Assembly (NCBI GenBank): GCA_029204225.1
Contig: CM055111.1
Location: 12,338,697-12,402,696 of the forward strand
DNA length: 64,000 bases
DNA from: Diphasiastrum complanatum
Lineage: Eukaryota > Streptophyta > Lycopodiopsida > Lycopodiales > Lycopodiaceae
Direction: 5' to 3'
Below are positions 1 through 11,223 of the stretch, one piece after another. The notes below the pieces were generated by a model, which worked only from the letters and a program-made list of their open reading frames with translations, made no database searches and was not told where the DNA came from. Within the stretch, counting starts at the first letter, position 1. Every line of letters begins with the position of its first letter. A program made the position numbers and the translations under genes.

Positions 1-555
1 AAGTTATATTAGTTTAAAATACATTTAATAGACACTTTTTGAAAGTGTGGGAAAGTTGGTAGTCGAGTTTGAGAGAGATTCAAATTTGAACTTTGGGTAC
101 ATTGAATCTAGACCCAAAAATAGTAGGGTTTACATTTTGGAGGGAAAGCCAAATGGCCAAATATGGTTTGGACACTCTATAAAAGGATGTAACTCATGGA
201 GAGACACATCTTCTCTCTTCTATCTCTCATTTCATCATTATACATGGTTCTCTTTGGGTTATACTACTCATTGGTGCACTATCTTTGTGATATCTTGCAA
301 TCTTATGTGTAGAATGATCATTTATTGTTATTTTCGATTCCACACGTGTGAAATATAGTAGGGTACTGTAATTGTACGGACAACAAACATATTTTATATT
401 TTGGTTCATGTTTGATTAGTATCTCTTAGAGTTTGCATCTCATTTTGTGTGTAGATGCTGATTTTTCTACATTGGCAGGATTGTTGGTTTGCTCCTTATT
501 GTAACCAAAGATCAGTGACATGGATTAGATATTGAATGATCTAAAATCCTTCACA
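1..555 (+). repeat. Copia-A LTR, 5' end outside the window
   Basis: This stretch matches, in reverse complement, the two LTRs of the complete Copia-A element at 12583-13236 and 17146-17798. It starts about 100 bases inside the LTR because the window is cut there, and ends at 555 with the family's terminal bases CCTTCACA. A TATA-like word (CTCTATAAAAGG, near 177-188) sits where the promoter of the other copies lies. Directly after it a copia gag runs on the opposite strand, so the LTR is inserted antisense into an older element. Whether it is a solo LTR or the 3' LTR of an element extending left cannot be seen. Confidence 0.85.
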
Positions 556-1290
556 AAGGTTACCTGCTTGCTTTGGTTCCCCCTTGCTTGATTCCGCCAA
601 GAATTTCCAACATTCGCTCTTCCAATGGCCCTTTTTGCCACAATAGAAGCATTTGCCCTTCTTCTTGGTCTTGGATGATCCCTCATCCTCCTGAGTCTTG
701 AAAATTTGGTGCTTAGACTTCTTCTTGCCCTTGCCTTTGCTTTGTTTTTGGCGTGTTGCAAGTGCTTGATCGTTAGTATTTTGACATCTAGCTTTTACCA
801 TTTCTCGTTGTTGCTCCTCCTGCATCAAGATTCATGTGAGCTCGTCAAAGGTTGGCAATCTTTCTCTTGATGCTATCCTACTCACAAACATCTGATAAGG
901 TTTTGCAATGCCACACAATGCATTGTGCACCAGCTCAACATCACGTATGCGCTCACCAATAGAATGTAGTTCATCTTTCATTGTCTTGATTCTAGTCATG
1001 TACGTCTGAATGTGCTCTCCTTGTTCCATTCGGGCACTATTCGGCTTTGACTTTATAAACATAATCCTTGATGGATTTGACATCTCAAACTGCTCCTTTA
1101 GCACATCCCATGCTTGTCTAGGTGTAATGGCATCACTTATGTGGGTAATGATGTGGTCTTTCATTAACAAGTTGATGAAGGTCAAAGCTCTCCTCGCCTT
1201 CCTGTCGAACACTTTTATGTCCGCTTCATTTGGCGGTCTTCTCTCCGTCCAATTTGCTATTTTCGTTCAAAATGGACTCTCCCTTGTTTG
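556..1290 (-). pseudogene. Copia-B gag remnant (UBN2-like capsid plus zinc knuckle)
   Basis: Two minus-strand frames together read as a Ty1/copia Gag. The upstream part (1212-832, continuing with shifts to about 1290) contains the gag-polypeptide helices typical of the UBN2 family, with the KARRALTFI and AWDVLKEQFE patterns. The downstream part (828-556) is lysine-rich and carries a CCHC zinc knuckle, CFYCGKKGHWKSEC. Gag packages element RNA in cytoplasmic particles. The copy is broken: a stop lies before the TWTERRP-like segment, the two parts are in different frames, and the 3' end is cut by the Copia-A LTR. No protease or later domain remains in the window. Confidence 0.8.
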
Positions 1291-2569
1291 CCATCTCAAA
1301 ACTGCCTAAAACTGCAACCATAGGCTAAAAGATGTATTCTAAGTACAATGGCAACATCAGTAACTTGTTTTGATGACCTGCTAAAATTTCACACCAGGGC
1401 GTCCAGTCGCTTAGGTGGCATTCCAAGTCGCTTTTCAAACGTGAAATGCTTCTCACCTCACACTCCTGACGACCCGCTCCCTGAAAGGGGCAAAAGAAAT
1501 TTGACGTCCATTGAGCATTTTCTCCACTGCAATCACTCTATTTTGCGGTACCGTACTTGCAGATACAGTCCGGGTGCCCTTCGTTTGGAGTCCATAGCTC
1601 TTCGTTTGGGTCAAAACGGATAAAGGACTAGAAATAAGGGCTTTTCTTGTTTTTGAACTATTTCTTCTTCTTGAAATAACTTCAAACTTCAAGAACTTGG
1701 GACTCAACTCCAATTTCAATTTGAAATTTTTTAATGAAGTTGAAGTGTATTCTGCACTTCAACTCCCTTTATACTTCTTCAAGGCCCCTTCTACTCTCAT
1801 CCATTAATCGAACGATCCAGATTGTTCTTCATTCATGCGATCTGGAGTGTTGATTTCACCTTAACGTGATCTAACGGTTGCACGTGCTATCACACGATGA
1901 TCCAAACTCTTGCAACTGATGTCTTCTTGGAGACACTTCGGGACAGGTCTAGCTGGGCACACACGAGCTCCTCACGACCTCCTTCTCTTTCACGAGCTCT
2001 CTCTTGTTTTAAGAGCTTTCATAGCTATGGCTACCCTTTGAGATTCTAAATAACTCCTCCTGTGATCCATGACCATCCGCGGCCTCTGAGGATTAGCTTC
2101 CTTGCACCAGGGCGCCCTCCTACATGCTTTTACAACTTCAAAACTGGTTTCCTACCACTCAAGATCCAAGCTTATGTGCTTTCAAACCCTAGGCCAGGAT
2201 TTTTCTTGCAAATGTTGAACTTGGGTGGCTGTCTACAGCTCTTTGGCAGGCCAATCCTGCATCTCTGAGGTCGCCCTACAACATGCAATCCACTGCTTCA
2301 AACCATTCTTCAATCGACGTCCAATTAAATGCACACCAATCGGAAATCCCAAGTAGCCTTTTGACGAAATTTTTAGAATTTCGTCTCTTTAGATTCAACT
2401 AACAAGTCCTATCTCTGAATTCTCTCATAGTTTCAAGCTTAGCAAGCCTCTATATGCTAGAAGTTGTGCACCAGTGCTTTTCTTTCTGTTGTAAACCCCA
2501 AACTCTCAGAAGACTCTTCTCCCGAAGCTCTCTTAAACAATGACGATGTACTGTGTACACTCCTTGTAC
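1291..2569 (-). other. Leader region of Copia-B, no intact gene
   Basis: This lies between the primer site at 2570-2582 and the decayed gag. It has no convincing coding region; the short frames at 1348-1719 and 2062-2268 have no recognisable domain and conflict between strands. It is best read as the untranslated leader of the Copia-B element, possibly with further unidentified insertions. Confidence 0.45.
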
Positions 2570-2582
2570 GGCTCTGATACCA
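2570..2582 (-). other. Primer binding site of Copia-B (Met-tRNA)
   Basis: The plus strand reads GGCTCTGATACCA, the complement of TGGTATCAGAGCC, the standard plant copia primer site for initiator methionine tRNA. It lies two bases from the inferred 5' LTR and fixes the element's orientation as minus. Confidence 0.85.
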
Positions 2583-2584
2583 AC

Positions 2585-2852
2585 TTAGAATTTGCTTCAA
2601 ACAGGAACACATATCATGCTACACAGTAACACAGACAGAAAGCACTCTCCACACCAATCTCACGTAGCAACTATATTTCTCAAAACCAAATACACTGTAC
2701 ATATAGTTCTTCACTATGGCAACCCATGCATGGCCCAGGTGCCGTTGACGGGACGCGTGTCCCGTCGACTCACCTCGTGGCGAGGCCAACTGATCCTTAT
2801 CCACTGATAGGACCCGCAGTACAGTAACACAGTAGTTCTACTTTAATTCTAA
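2585..2852 (-). repeat. Candidate 5' LTR of Copia-B
   Basis: The block is bounded by an 8-base inverted repeat, TTAGAATT at 2585 and AATTCTAA ending at 2852, and adjoins the primer site, where a 5' LTR must be. The ends are not TG..CA, so the true termini may differ by a few bases or be mutated. A second copy of this LTR is not in the window. Confidence 0.5.
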
Positions 2853-3836
2853 CTAGGAGGGCTTCACAAAGTAAGAAAATCTGGAAGAGGAGCTTCTCTT
2901 CTCTCTTGCTCAATCTCTATTCTTAGAAATGAAAAGTGATTACAAAATGGTGTCACATCCCTACTTATAGACAAAGCTAGAGTTAGGGTTTTTGGTTCAC
3001 CCCAAAAACCATGTGCCATAACAACTTGACTATCTTAAAAAGTTATGAGCCAAAATGCATTTTAAACTACTTGGGTTCCTTCTTATTTTTGGCCCATAGA
3101 AGCATAGATCTAATTCTATTTCTTATATCATAGCCTTACGAGTACAATGCACCTTCTAAGGGTGTCTGACGTTATTTACAATTAGATCTGACTCAGCCAT
3201 GCTTTTATTTTCGTCGTCGTAAAATATGTTGGGGAGGCGCTGAGCTTTGGTTTTGCTCATTGGCTGGTCCGCGACTTGTTGACCTTCTGATTTTGCATTC
3301 CCCATAAAAATCTAGATTCCAAAAATCCTTCTTGGCTAATTGTCAACGCTCCATACTATAGTTTGATGGCTCGATTTCTTCAAATGATATCCGTTAGGCA
3401 CTTTTTGCATTTGGAATCCGTTAGAAGAATCTTCACCAAGATCTTCTAACATGTTCCCATTGGGATTTTGGTGACAACAGTCCCTTGGCACCTGCGTATG
3501 TCTTTGGCATTGGCGTGCATGGTGATGTGAGACCATTGCGAAAGAGGGTGAAAAAGGGGTATAGACAAGAGGGGGAGGAGACTCGATGAGAAATGTAAGA
3601 AAAAATTTTGGCAACAAAATTGAGCGATAGAGAGGGGGAAACATAGAAGGTGTATGTACAGATAGATAAGGAGAAAAATAAATAAATAGAGAAAAGAACA
3701 TATGAAAATAAGAAAGAGAAAAATTAACATGAAAGGCAAGAAAAAGAAGGTGAGTCCATTGGTACTTTTTCTGGACTTCTTGTTTTTTTTTTTTTTTCTA
3801 AGAGAGAAACCAAGTGTGGAGATATGCTTCAAGGAC
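2853..3836. other. No gene seen
   Basis: Mostly noncoding AT-rich sequence. Purine-rich and oligo-T runs around 3540-3800 produce low-complexity frames without protein-like composition. Confidence 0.5.
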
Positions 3837-4310
3837 CTATTCTAGCTGTTTGCCCTTCGCATCATCAACATCACGGATCTTCCGATGGGTTTCTGCAACG
3901 GTGCGGACGAGAGGGGACCACAATTGGCTGCGCGTCGTGGATTGCGAGCGGATTGGGCCGAATGTCGGGTGCATATTCCCAAGGAAACCTGTTGTGTACC
4001 ATCGTTCTAGCCTTGCTATATTAACAAATGATGTTGTGGACAAGCGATGGTAGGTCTGGTATAAGGGAATTTGATCGACGATAGCTGGCATTTTGAAGGC
4101 TTTATTGGGGTTGAAGCAGTACTCGCCAAAGCACAAATCCCACCTAGTTTTCACTTTGGCAGCTGTCAACAAGGTCTCCACATTGTAGTAGGCTTCCAAT
4201 ACAACAAGATCTAGAGAGTTAGCCACGTCGGTCAAGAAGCGGTTAATGCAGGTAAGCACAAGACAATAGTGGGCGAAATCGCGTCCTCACAAAGTTGACT
4301 ACAATCTGTA
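3837..4310 (-). pseudogene. Downstream part of ORF-U (unknown protein)
   Basis: A minus-strand frame of about 150 codons reads like a real protein (mixed composition, aromatic residues spaced through it, e.g. VVLEAYYNVETLL and RWDLCFGEYCFNP) but matches no family I recognise. It lies 360 bases downstream of the ORF-U frame at 4620-5210 on the same strand and has no ATG near its beginning, so it may be a second exon or the frame-shifted continuation of ORF-U. A lysine/arginine-rich tail follows after about residue 95. Confidence 0.35.
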
Positions 4311-4619
4311 AAAGCTATGAGCTAATACTGACGATCCATCTGAATAAGAGAATCGATGCATGAAAGCATCTACTATGTCTGTCTCATCGTATTTGATAAT
4401 CCGTGTTCTTGATCATTGATAAAAAAAATGCATGCTTATGATCTGTGTGCTATATACATTTATGTAGATGAGTGTACAAGAGATGTTTTCCTGATATGTC
4501 GACCCAGTTGGGTTTACCCGATAGTTTGTCCAACTCCGATATGTCGGCCATCTTCACTTACTCGTATTTAGTAGTTGAGCTGCATGAAAATGCAAGTAAA
4601 TATGTAGCAATGAATGGAA

Positions 4620-5210
4620 CTAGATTAACATGGGATTTAGGAGAGTAGAGGAGATAAATCCAACAGATGCTAATGACTTGTAGTTTGACTCAACAATGCG
4701 ATGCAATGTTTGTGAGATGTGCTCCTTCCTGATGTTGCCAGCCATCAAAAAGTTGTTCAGAAGTTGCGCAACTGCATGGATGGTGGAATCTCGGATAGAC
4801 TTTAGGAGATAGCCATTATTGGTCCAGTACAGCTCATTGGTCATGTCAATAAAAGCTTTAATGAAGTTTCTGGCATACTTGTGGTTTGGTGAGGACTGGG
4901 TGCCTAATGATATGCCTATGGCTTCAAGGGCGGCTTCAGTAGCGCACACCTTGTGGGTAACCCCCTGGTAGGTAATGTAAAATTTGGAATTTTTTTCAGT
5001 CCAAGTGCTAAACGCAAAAGTTATGAATTGCATGTTGATTTTACTTGAAAAGGTGCACTCGTGGATCCTCATTGCCGTGAGCAGAGGCTCAGCAAGGTTC
5101 ATCCATTGAGCCACCATGCTTGTGCTAGGAAGAATCATGATGTCCATTTGGGTTGGAACATCACGATGAATGACATATTGCGGAGACTGAGAAGTATCGG
5201 TAGAAGGCAT
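4620..5210 (-). CDS. ORF-U, unrecognised protein downstream of Gypsy-A
   Basis: An open frame of about 196 codons starting at the ATG whose complement lies at 5208-5210 (protein begins MPSTDTSQSP). The same start context recurs on the plus strand near 24130, which supports this start over the upstream non-ATG start. It looks like a helical globular protein, with segments such as YARNFIKAFIDMTNELYW and AVAQLLNNFLMAGN. There is no signal peptide or membrane segment. I do not recognise the family. A TATA-like box and an iterated-motif block lie just upstream, in the same order in both copies. It could be an extra ORF of the gypsy element, the gag start of a tandem copy, or a captured gene. Confidence 0.45.
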   Translation of the reverse strand: MPSTDTSQSPQYVIHRDVPTQMDIMILPSTSMVAQWMNLAEPLLTAMRIHECTFSSKINMQFITFAFSTWTEKNSKFYITYQGVTHKVCATEAALEAIGISLGTQSSPNHKYARNFIKAFIDMTNELYWTNNGYLLKSIRDSTIHAVAQLLNNFLMAGNIRKEHISQTLHRIVESNYKSLASVGFISSTLLNPMLI

Positions 5211-5905
5211 AATGAAAGTAAGCAAATACTGAGAGTCAAGAGTGCAAAGTGTATCAGAAGCTTGGAAGAAAATTTTGGAAAGTTTTGGTCGCTGGAAAAT
5301 TTGGCAAGAGCTTCGCTAGCACACGTGAGAAATGAAATCGAATTCAGCCCTTTTATAGGTGAATTTAGAGGGTCCATTAGACAAAGTACTAGTTTGGTTG
5401 TTCAGTTCTGGACAAAAATTTGCAGGCACGCTTTGTACTATGAAAATAGCCTCCAAAAATCTCAGCGAGGTTTTGAAGATCTGGCGAAGGTTCATCATTC
5501 GCCTAGGTACTAGATAAGAAAATTTTTCAGGATCTAAACCTATGTCCAAAATCTAATTTTGGCATTATGAATCCATCTGTCAGATCGGTGAAGGTTAATA
5601 AAGACTGTAAGGTGCTCGACGAAGGTTCTCAAAATGGTAAACTGTTGGACATTTGTCTAACTTCAAAAAAAGGTAGTAACTCAACTAGATAACCTTTGCT
5701 CCAACTCAATATAGGTAAATCTGACGTGGATGTATAATCTAGAAATTCAACGAAGGTTTCTAAGACTGTATGTACAAGAAATGACTCAAAAAGTGATTTT
5801 CTAAGGCACTTTTTCTTAAAAAATTGATTTCTAAAAATACTTATCTTCAACTTTTTTTTGATCTGATAACTTTTGTGACTTTTGCTCATCATTCTTTTTC
5901 TTCCT
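5211..5905 (-). promoter_or_regulatory. LTR/promoter-like block with iterated AACCTTCG motif
   Basis: This sits between the integrase end of Gypsy-A and ORF-U and matches 23387-24010 on the plus strand. On the minus strand the word AACCTTCG, or close variants followed by TCGA or CCGA, occurs about five times (complements near 5460, 5483, 5584, 5616 and 5748). A TATA-like CTATAAAAG (complement near 5350) follows, about 140 bases before the ORF-U ATG. It may be the U3 of an LTR or a freestanding promoter. I see no second copy in the orientation needed to prove an LTR. Confidence 0.45.
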
Positions 5906-5990
5906 TTTTTTTTTTTTTTTCTAAAAAAAGAAAATCAACCAAGTAGTGAAAATAAATAAAACAACAAAAGTAAACTGATAAGGTATTGGA

Positions 5991-7660
5991 TCATGCTGGT
6001 CGAACTGGCTGCCAAAACTTGCGTAATCGGTTGCCATTCACCAGAGTATCAAATCGTTTGCCATCTACGTGTTCTAAAATAACTGCTTCATAGTTCAATA
6101 TTTCTTTCACCTTGTACGGTCCTTCACCTGTAAACTTCAACTTGCCTTTGATTAGTCGGCGAGCTTTCTCTGCTGCTAATGCATGAATTGCCATCAATCT
6201 GGTTTCACAAAAGTTTTTGTAAAATCTCATGTCGCAGTTGTAAGGATTTCGCATCATCCAACCGTGCCGTTATTGCTATGCGTAAGGATGGTATCAAAAA
6301 TTCAGTTGGCATAACTGCATCTTGACCATAAACAAGCTGGAATGGTGTTTGATTCGTACTACCTTTGTAAGTTGTTCTGAATGCCCATAATGCTGCATGC
6401 AGTTTATGTTCCCAATCAAAACGACTTGCTTCCACCGTTTTTGTCATAATGTTGTAGAGAATCTTATTGGAAGATTCAGCTTGGCCATTACCCCTCGGAT
6501 AATATGGAGTACTAAACCGATGAATAACGCAAAAGTCTTCCAACAAACACTTTATCGTTTCATTCACAAAGTGTGTTCCACAATCACTTACATTCTCGAT
6601 AGGACATCCAACCTAACAATAACGTGCTCATACATGACTTAGCCGTAGATTTTGCATTTGCAACTCGAACTGCTTTTGCTTCAATCCACTTGGTCATGTA
6701 ATCAGTTGCTACGATGATATATCTGGCTTGAGATTCTCTTGTCACAGGATGAATAGGACCAACATAGTCAAGGCCCCATTTCTCAACGGTGCTTGCGATA
6801 AAACGGGATGCAAAGGTTCATAATTCTACTTCGTAGGACGTCATGCTCATTGATATAGGTCACCAACATCCTGATTGTAAAAGTTTGCGGACAGTGATAT
6901 CTAATGAAAAATGTCCTCCGCCCATTCCATCATGTGAAAACATGATTAGTTCGGGTACTTCATGCGGCAAAACACATCTTTGCAAAATATCATCCATTCC
7001 TCGGTGATATAATTGACCCGCAATCAATTGATAAGGTTGTGCCTTAAGAATCAATTGTCTCTTTTGTACTTTTGTCAAGGAATTATTGGGTTAGCCTACT
7101 AGCATCAAATATTCAACAATATATGCTGCCCACTTAGGTGCTGCTTCAACATAGAACAACGTAGCATCTAGTAGTTCATCATCCACTTCAGAATTAACTG
7201 GTGCTAATTTGATCCTTGAGAGATGGTCGGCCAGATAATGTTGTTTACCTTTTCGAACCACAACTCGAAATCAAATTCGATCAATAAAAGTAGCCATCTT
7301 TCAATACGCCCAGTATTACACATCTTGTTTACTAAATGAAGTAACGATTGATGATCAGTGTAAAATGCAAAATGAGTTGCCATTAGACAATGTTGGATTT
7401 TTTTAACGGAAAAAATCATGACTAACACTTCTCGTTCTGTTGTCGAATAGTTCTTCTCAAGATCTGTAAGATGTCTACAAACCTGAGTATTCACTTGGCT
7501 GCATCAAAATTGATCCAATTGCATATTTTGATGCATCAATATGAACATGAAACTCAATTGTTTAAATTGGAATACATAGTATCGGTGCATAAGCTAAAGC
7601 TTTCTTCGATTCTTCTTGAAAGTCACTTTTGTAGATTGTTTCTTCTAGTGTACTAGGTTA
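5991..7660 (-). pseudogene. Gypsy-A pol 3' half: RNase H and integrase
   Basis: Minus-strand frames read in order: RNase H (7660-7204, with ALAYAPIL, the DASKYAIG-type start, TTEREVLVMIFSVKK and YTDHQSLLHLV); the integrase zinc region (7078-6860, GGHFSLDITVRKLLQ); the integrase core (about 6800-6205, with TKWIEAKAVRV and RGNGQAESSNKILYN); and a C-terminal segment (6257-5991, GEGPYKVKEILNYEAVIL, ending RKFWQPVRP). This is the Ty3/gypsy order RNase H-integrase. Several frame changes and stops (for example near 6590 and 7100) make it non-functional. The matching gag-protease-RT part of the family lies at 24623-27329. An oligo-T tract at about 5908-5920 follows it. Confidence 0.85.
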
Positions 7661-10600
7661 TACAAACTCAAAATTTGATTATGGAAAATGGAGTGACCTC
7701 ATTTCAAAACTCTTCTTTGGTCATAAAGAGGTTATTTTTTTAAGGAGTTTGCCTTTGTAAATTTCCAACAACTTTATTGGCAATTCTACTAGAATCTAAT
7801 AATGTGTAATTCTCTAGCTAAGAAAGACTAGCATTTCATGTTCAAGTACAATATTTTGGACCTTACTTGAGCCTATTAATGACTCCCAAGATGGATTGAT
7901 TGATTGATTATCAATTGAATGCAAAACTAGATGTCAAAAAACAAGATTTAGATTAGCAATTCTACACACATCAATCAAGAACAATCATAAATAATTGATC
8001 GGTACGACTTTCAGTATGGCTCATGGGCTGAAATTTTCTAACACTTAGTTTTCATTAGAATCACAAAAGAAACAAAGTACATAGTGATAGAAGTCGAGAT
8101 TGCCAATAGTCTTTCAAAATTTTTCCAAGGCATTACTATGGAGAGGTGATTGTATGTACAAAAGCTCTTCCCCACCTCGAGTTAAGTGAAAATCTAGCAT
8201 GTAATAAGGAAGATGATTGAGCATTTTTGCCATGATTTTCCATTCTAGCCTAACCCTTGAGTGTTGCCATGTTGATGGCTAGATTGATCAACCAACTCCA
8301 TGTTTTTAAATTTTCGGTAACTTGACCATTTCTATGAACATGATCTAACCTATTCTAGAGTAGTTTCACATGTGGCAACATAGACTCACACATGTGGGAC
8401 CCATCAATATACATATTTGCATGGTTTAATCAAGCTAGATTTGCCAAATTTGACAATTTTTCACATCTTAATCAAAAAGTTTTGGTTCTACAATTATAAC
8501 CCAAATTTAATCTCCCTCTTAATTCATTTGCATCTTAAAATCTCCAAAGTTGAAAGCTACATGCATGAAATTTTTGTATGAAACAAGTCTGATCCAATTG
8601 GTACTCAAATTTTAGCTAATTTTTTGTAAACCATTTTATCTGAGCATCTCATTTTATAACCTGATTTGCAAGTTTTTGATAGATTAAAAACAATGAGGAC
8701 GATATTATTGATGTCAAATTGCTTATTAGATGAATTAAGACATTGAGAAAAAAAACAACTGAAGCTATTTTAGAGATATCTTATTTGAGAAATCTAGGTC
8801 TAGGGAGAAAAACCTCACTTGTATCTTTTTAGACAATCAAGTTTCGTCTAGTATTTGATACATTAGCTTTTAAGGTTCAAAAATTAATACAAAAAAATTA
8901 TTACTAAATATTAATAGTTAAACAATAAGCACATTATTCCTATCACAATATAATAAAAGAAGAAAGTTAAACTCAATAGACAAGCATATGCTAGTATTTT
9001 AAAAATTATGCAGCTTTACAGGATCCCAAATTAGGTTATGTCTTATTGTCAAAAATCATGTCTGATGTGAGGGGCACCTATCAAGTGACAATGTTGTATG
9101 AATAATTAGCTATTACTTTGCAAAAATCCACTAACTACTAGTCCATGTGATGACATTATAATCATGGTACCAATTGAAAGTTAACATTTGAAAATAAAAA
9201 TATAGTACTCTATAGCAACCATAGAAGATTCTAGCTAAATTAATATTTCAAATAGTTTATCAGTGTATTGTTGATGTTGTCCTACGTTTTAATAGTTCGT
9301 TCTTAACTCAAATTGATTATCTCAATCAACAAGCTTAATGTGGACCAATCACACTCTTGTTTTTTTTTTTTTTTTTTAAATCTTAAAATAGGACTTTGCA
9401 AATCGAGATGTTCTAAAGTCCTAAGGACTATACGATATAAGTCTTTGACTAGCAAATATGACTCATTTATGCATTAATGTTTTTTGTTCAACATTCTTTC
9501 AAAATGAGGAAAACTCCTTAAACTTAATTTGGAATTTATATATTGATAGATAAAGTTGGATTTAGTGGGGTGTTGTATGGTTCTTTCTTAAAGAATGCAA
9601 GTCCATATATGCTAGTCATGATCATTCTTATGCCTAGATTATTGCTTTCTAATGATTGTCAAGCTCTAGATTCATATTATCATTTTTTTGAAAGTCTTTA
9701 TGTCTAATCCAAGAAAAATTGTCCGTTACTTTATTCCACATAACATGATAATTTTTATGAGCAAAATCAACTCACCAAAGTACACGTTGGTTTTTTACAT
9801 CAAAGCATGTCAATCAAACAATGTATGATGTGTAAAATGCAACTTCAATATTTTTTGTAAAGTAATAACTTTTTTATTATTACTAGAATATGTAAGATGG
9901 AAAGCTTATGAAATACTTTGATAGCAATAAGTGTACCAAAGTAGACTACCTTTTTCTTCCAACAAAAATGATCACATGAGACTAATCTATATGTGAGGGT
10001 GATCGTCACAAACACCAAAAGTGGCTCTCTTGCAATGAGAGGTTCAATTTTATTTTTTATTTACAAATCTTTAGTGCCAAGGGTTGTAAGAAAGTATTAT
10101 TTAACAAAGTACAATGTCCATCACCAAACAGCGTATAAAATATTGTTGGTGCTCCCAATGATCACAATTTATGTTGTCCAATAGATTCTTTGATAAGATT
10201 GCTAAATTTGCACATGGTTAGGTTCTAATGGAAGAATTTAGAAGATCTCCATAACATTTGATATGTATTCAAATATTTTTGCTCTCCAAAAGAGATTCAA
10301 CATAATGTAGTACCTTAATTGACATGATTGACATTGTGAAAACAAGCATCGTGATGGTTTTTTTTTCTTGGGAGTTTTTGGACTAATTGATACTATGAGC
10401 TTAAATTTTTTTTTTCAATTGAAAATATATGATAACTCTGTAGATACACACATGCTTTGTTGTCTCGTAGTATTAGCATGAAAGTTGTAGCAAAGAGAGA
10501 TCTTTTAAGGACATTTTGTTAAAGTGTGAGGGGCACAAACGACAACTTTAAAATAATTAAAGACTTCATATCTCATTGTGCCATAATACAATGACATAAG

Positions 10601-11223
10601 ATGCATAATCAATAATCTTTTAGATTGACAATAAATTCTTTTGAATTAAATGTAACTATTCATGGGCCTAAATGAGTGTGACATTCTTTTTCTCTACTAT
10701 TTTTCATTTGAGGTGAAGGTTGATGTCTTATCTTTCAAAACTAGATGTTTGTGGAACTTATTTATAATCATTTTTTACATCGATAGTCTAGCTCACACAC
10801 TTCAACTTAGCCTAGCATATAATATATTAGTAGGTTATATTTCTTATATAATGTCAATTTTGTTTTCCAAAGTATGCAAGATATGAAAATTTGACATGAG
10901 CGGGAGTAGTCAAAGGTGATGGAGATGGAATCATACACATTGATAGAGTTGCTAAGCATAATAATTTTCTTAGTCATGATTTATTTGAGGAACATCTAAC
11001 TTTGGCAATATCCTCTACACTTGGACCATCTTACCGTTGAAGAAATCCTCTATCATAATATCATACCATCACAAATGCGGCCACATAATACTTTGAATAA
11101 CGATAGACTCTACATGGTGGTGTAAGTGGCCACACAATACTTTGAAAAGATCTTTAAAAATAGACACTACATGATAGTGGAAGCGGCCACACAATACTTT
11201 GAAAAGATCTTCAACAACAAACA
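7661..11223. other. AT-rich stretch, no gene seen
   Basis: About 3.5 kb of AT-rich sequence with only short frames lacking protein-like composition, such as 9993-10184 and 10662-10886. An oligo-T run lies at about 9359-9377. Near 11085-11220 a short phrase about plant-repeat length (ACACAATACTTTGAA...) recurs three times, an imperfect direct repeat of roughly 60 bases. Confidence 0.55.

Noticed and set aside
3336..3832. Minus-strand Phe/Leu-rich ORFs suggesting a membrane protein
   Set aside because: They arise from purine-rich low-complexity sequence on the plus strand and overlap in two frames.
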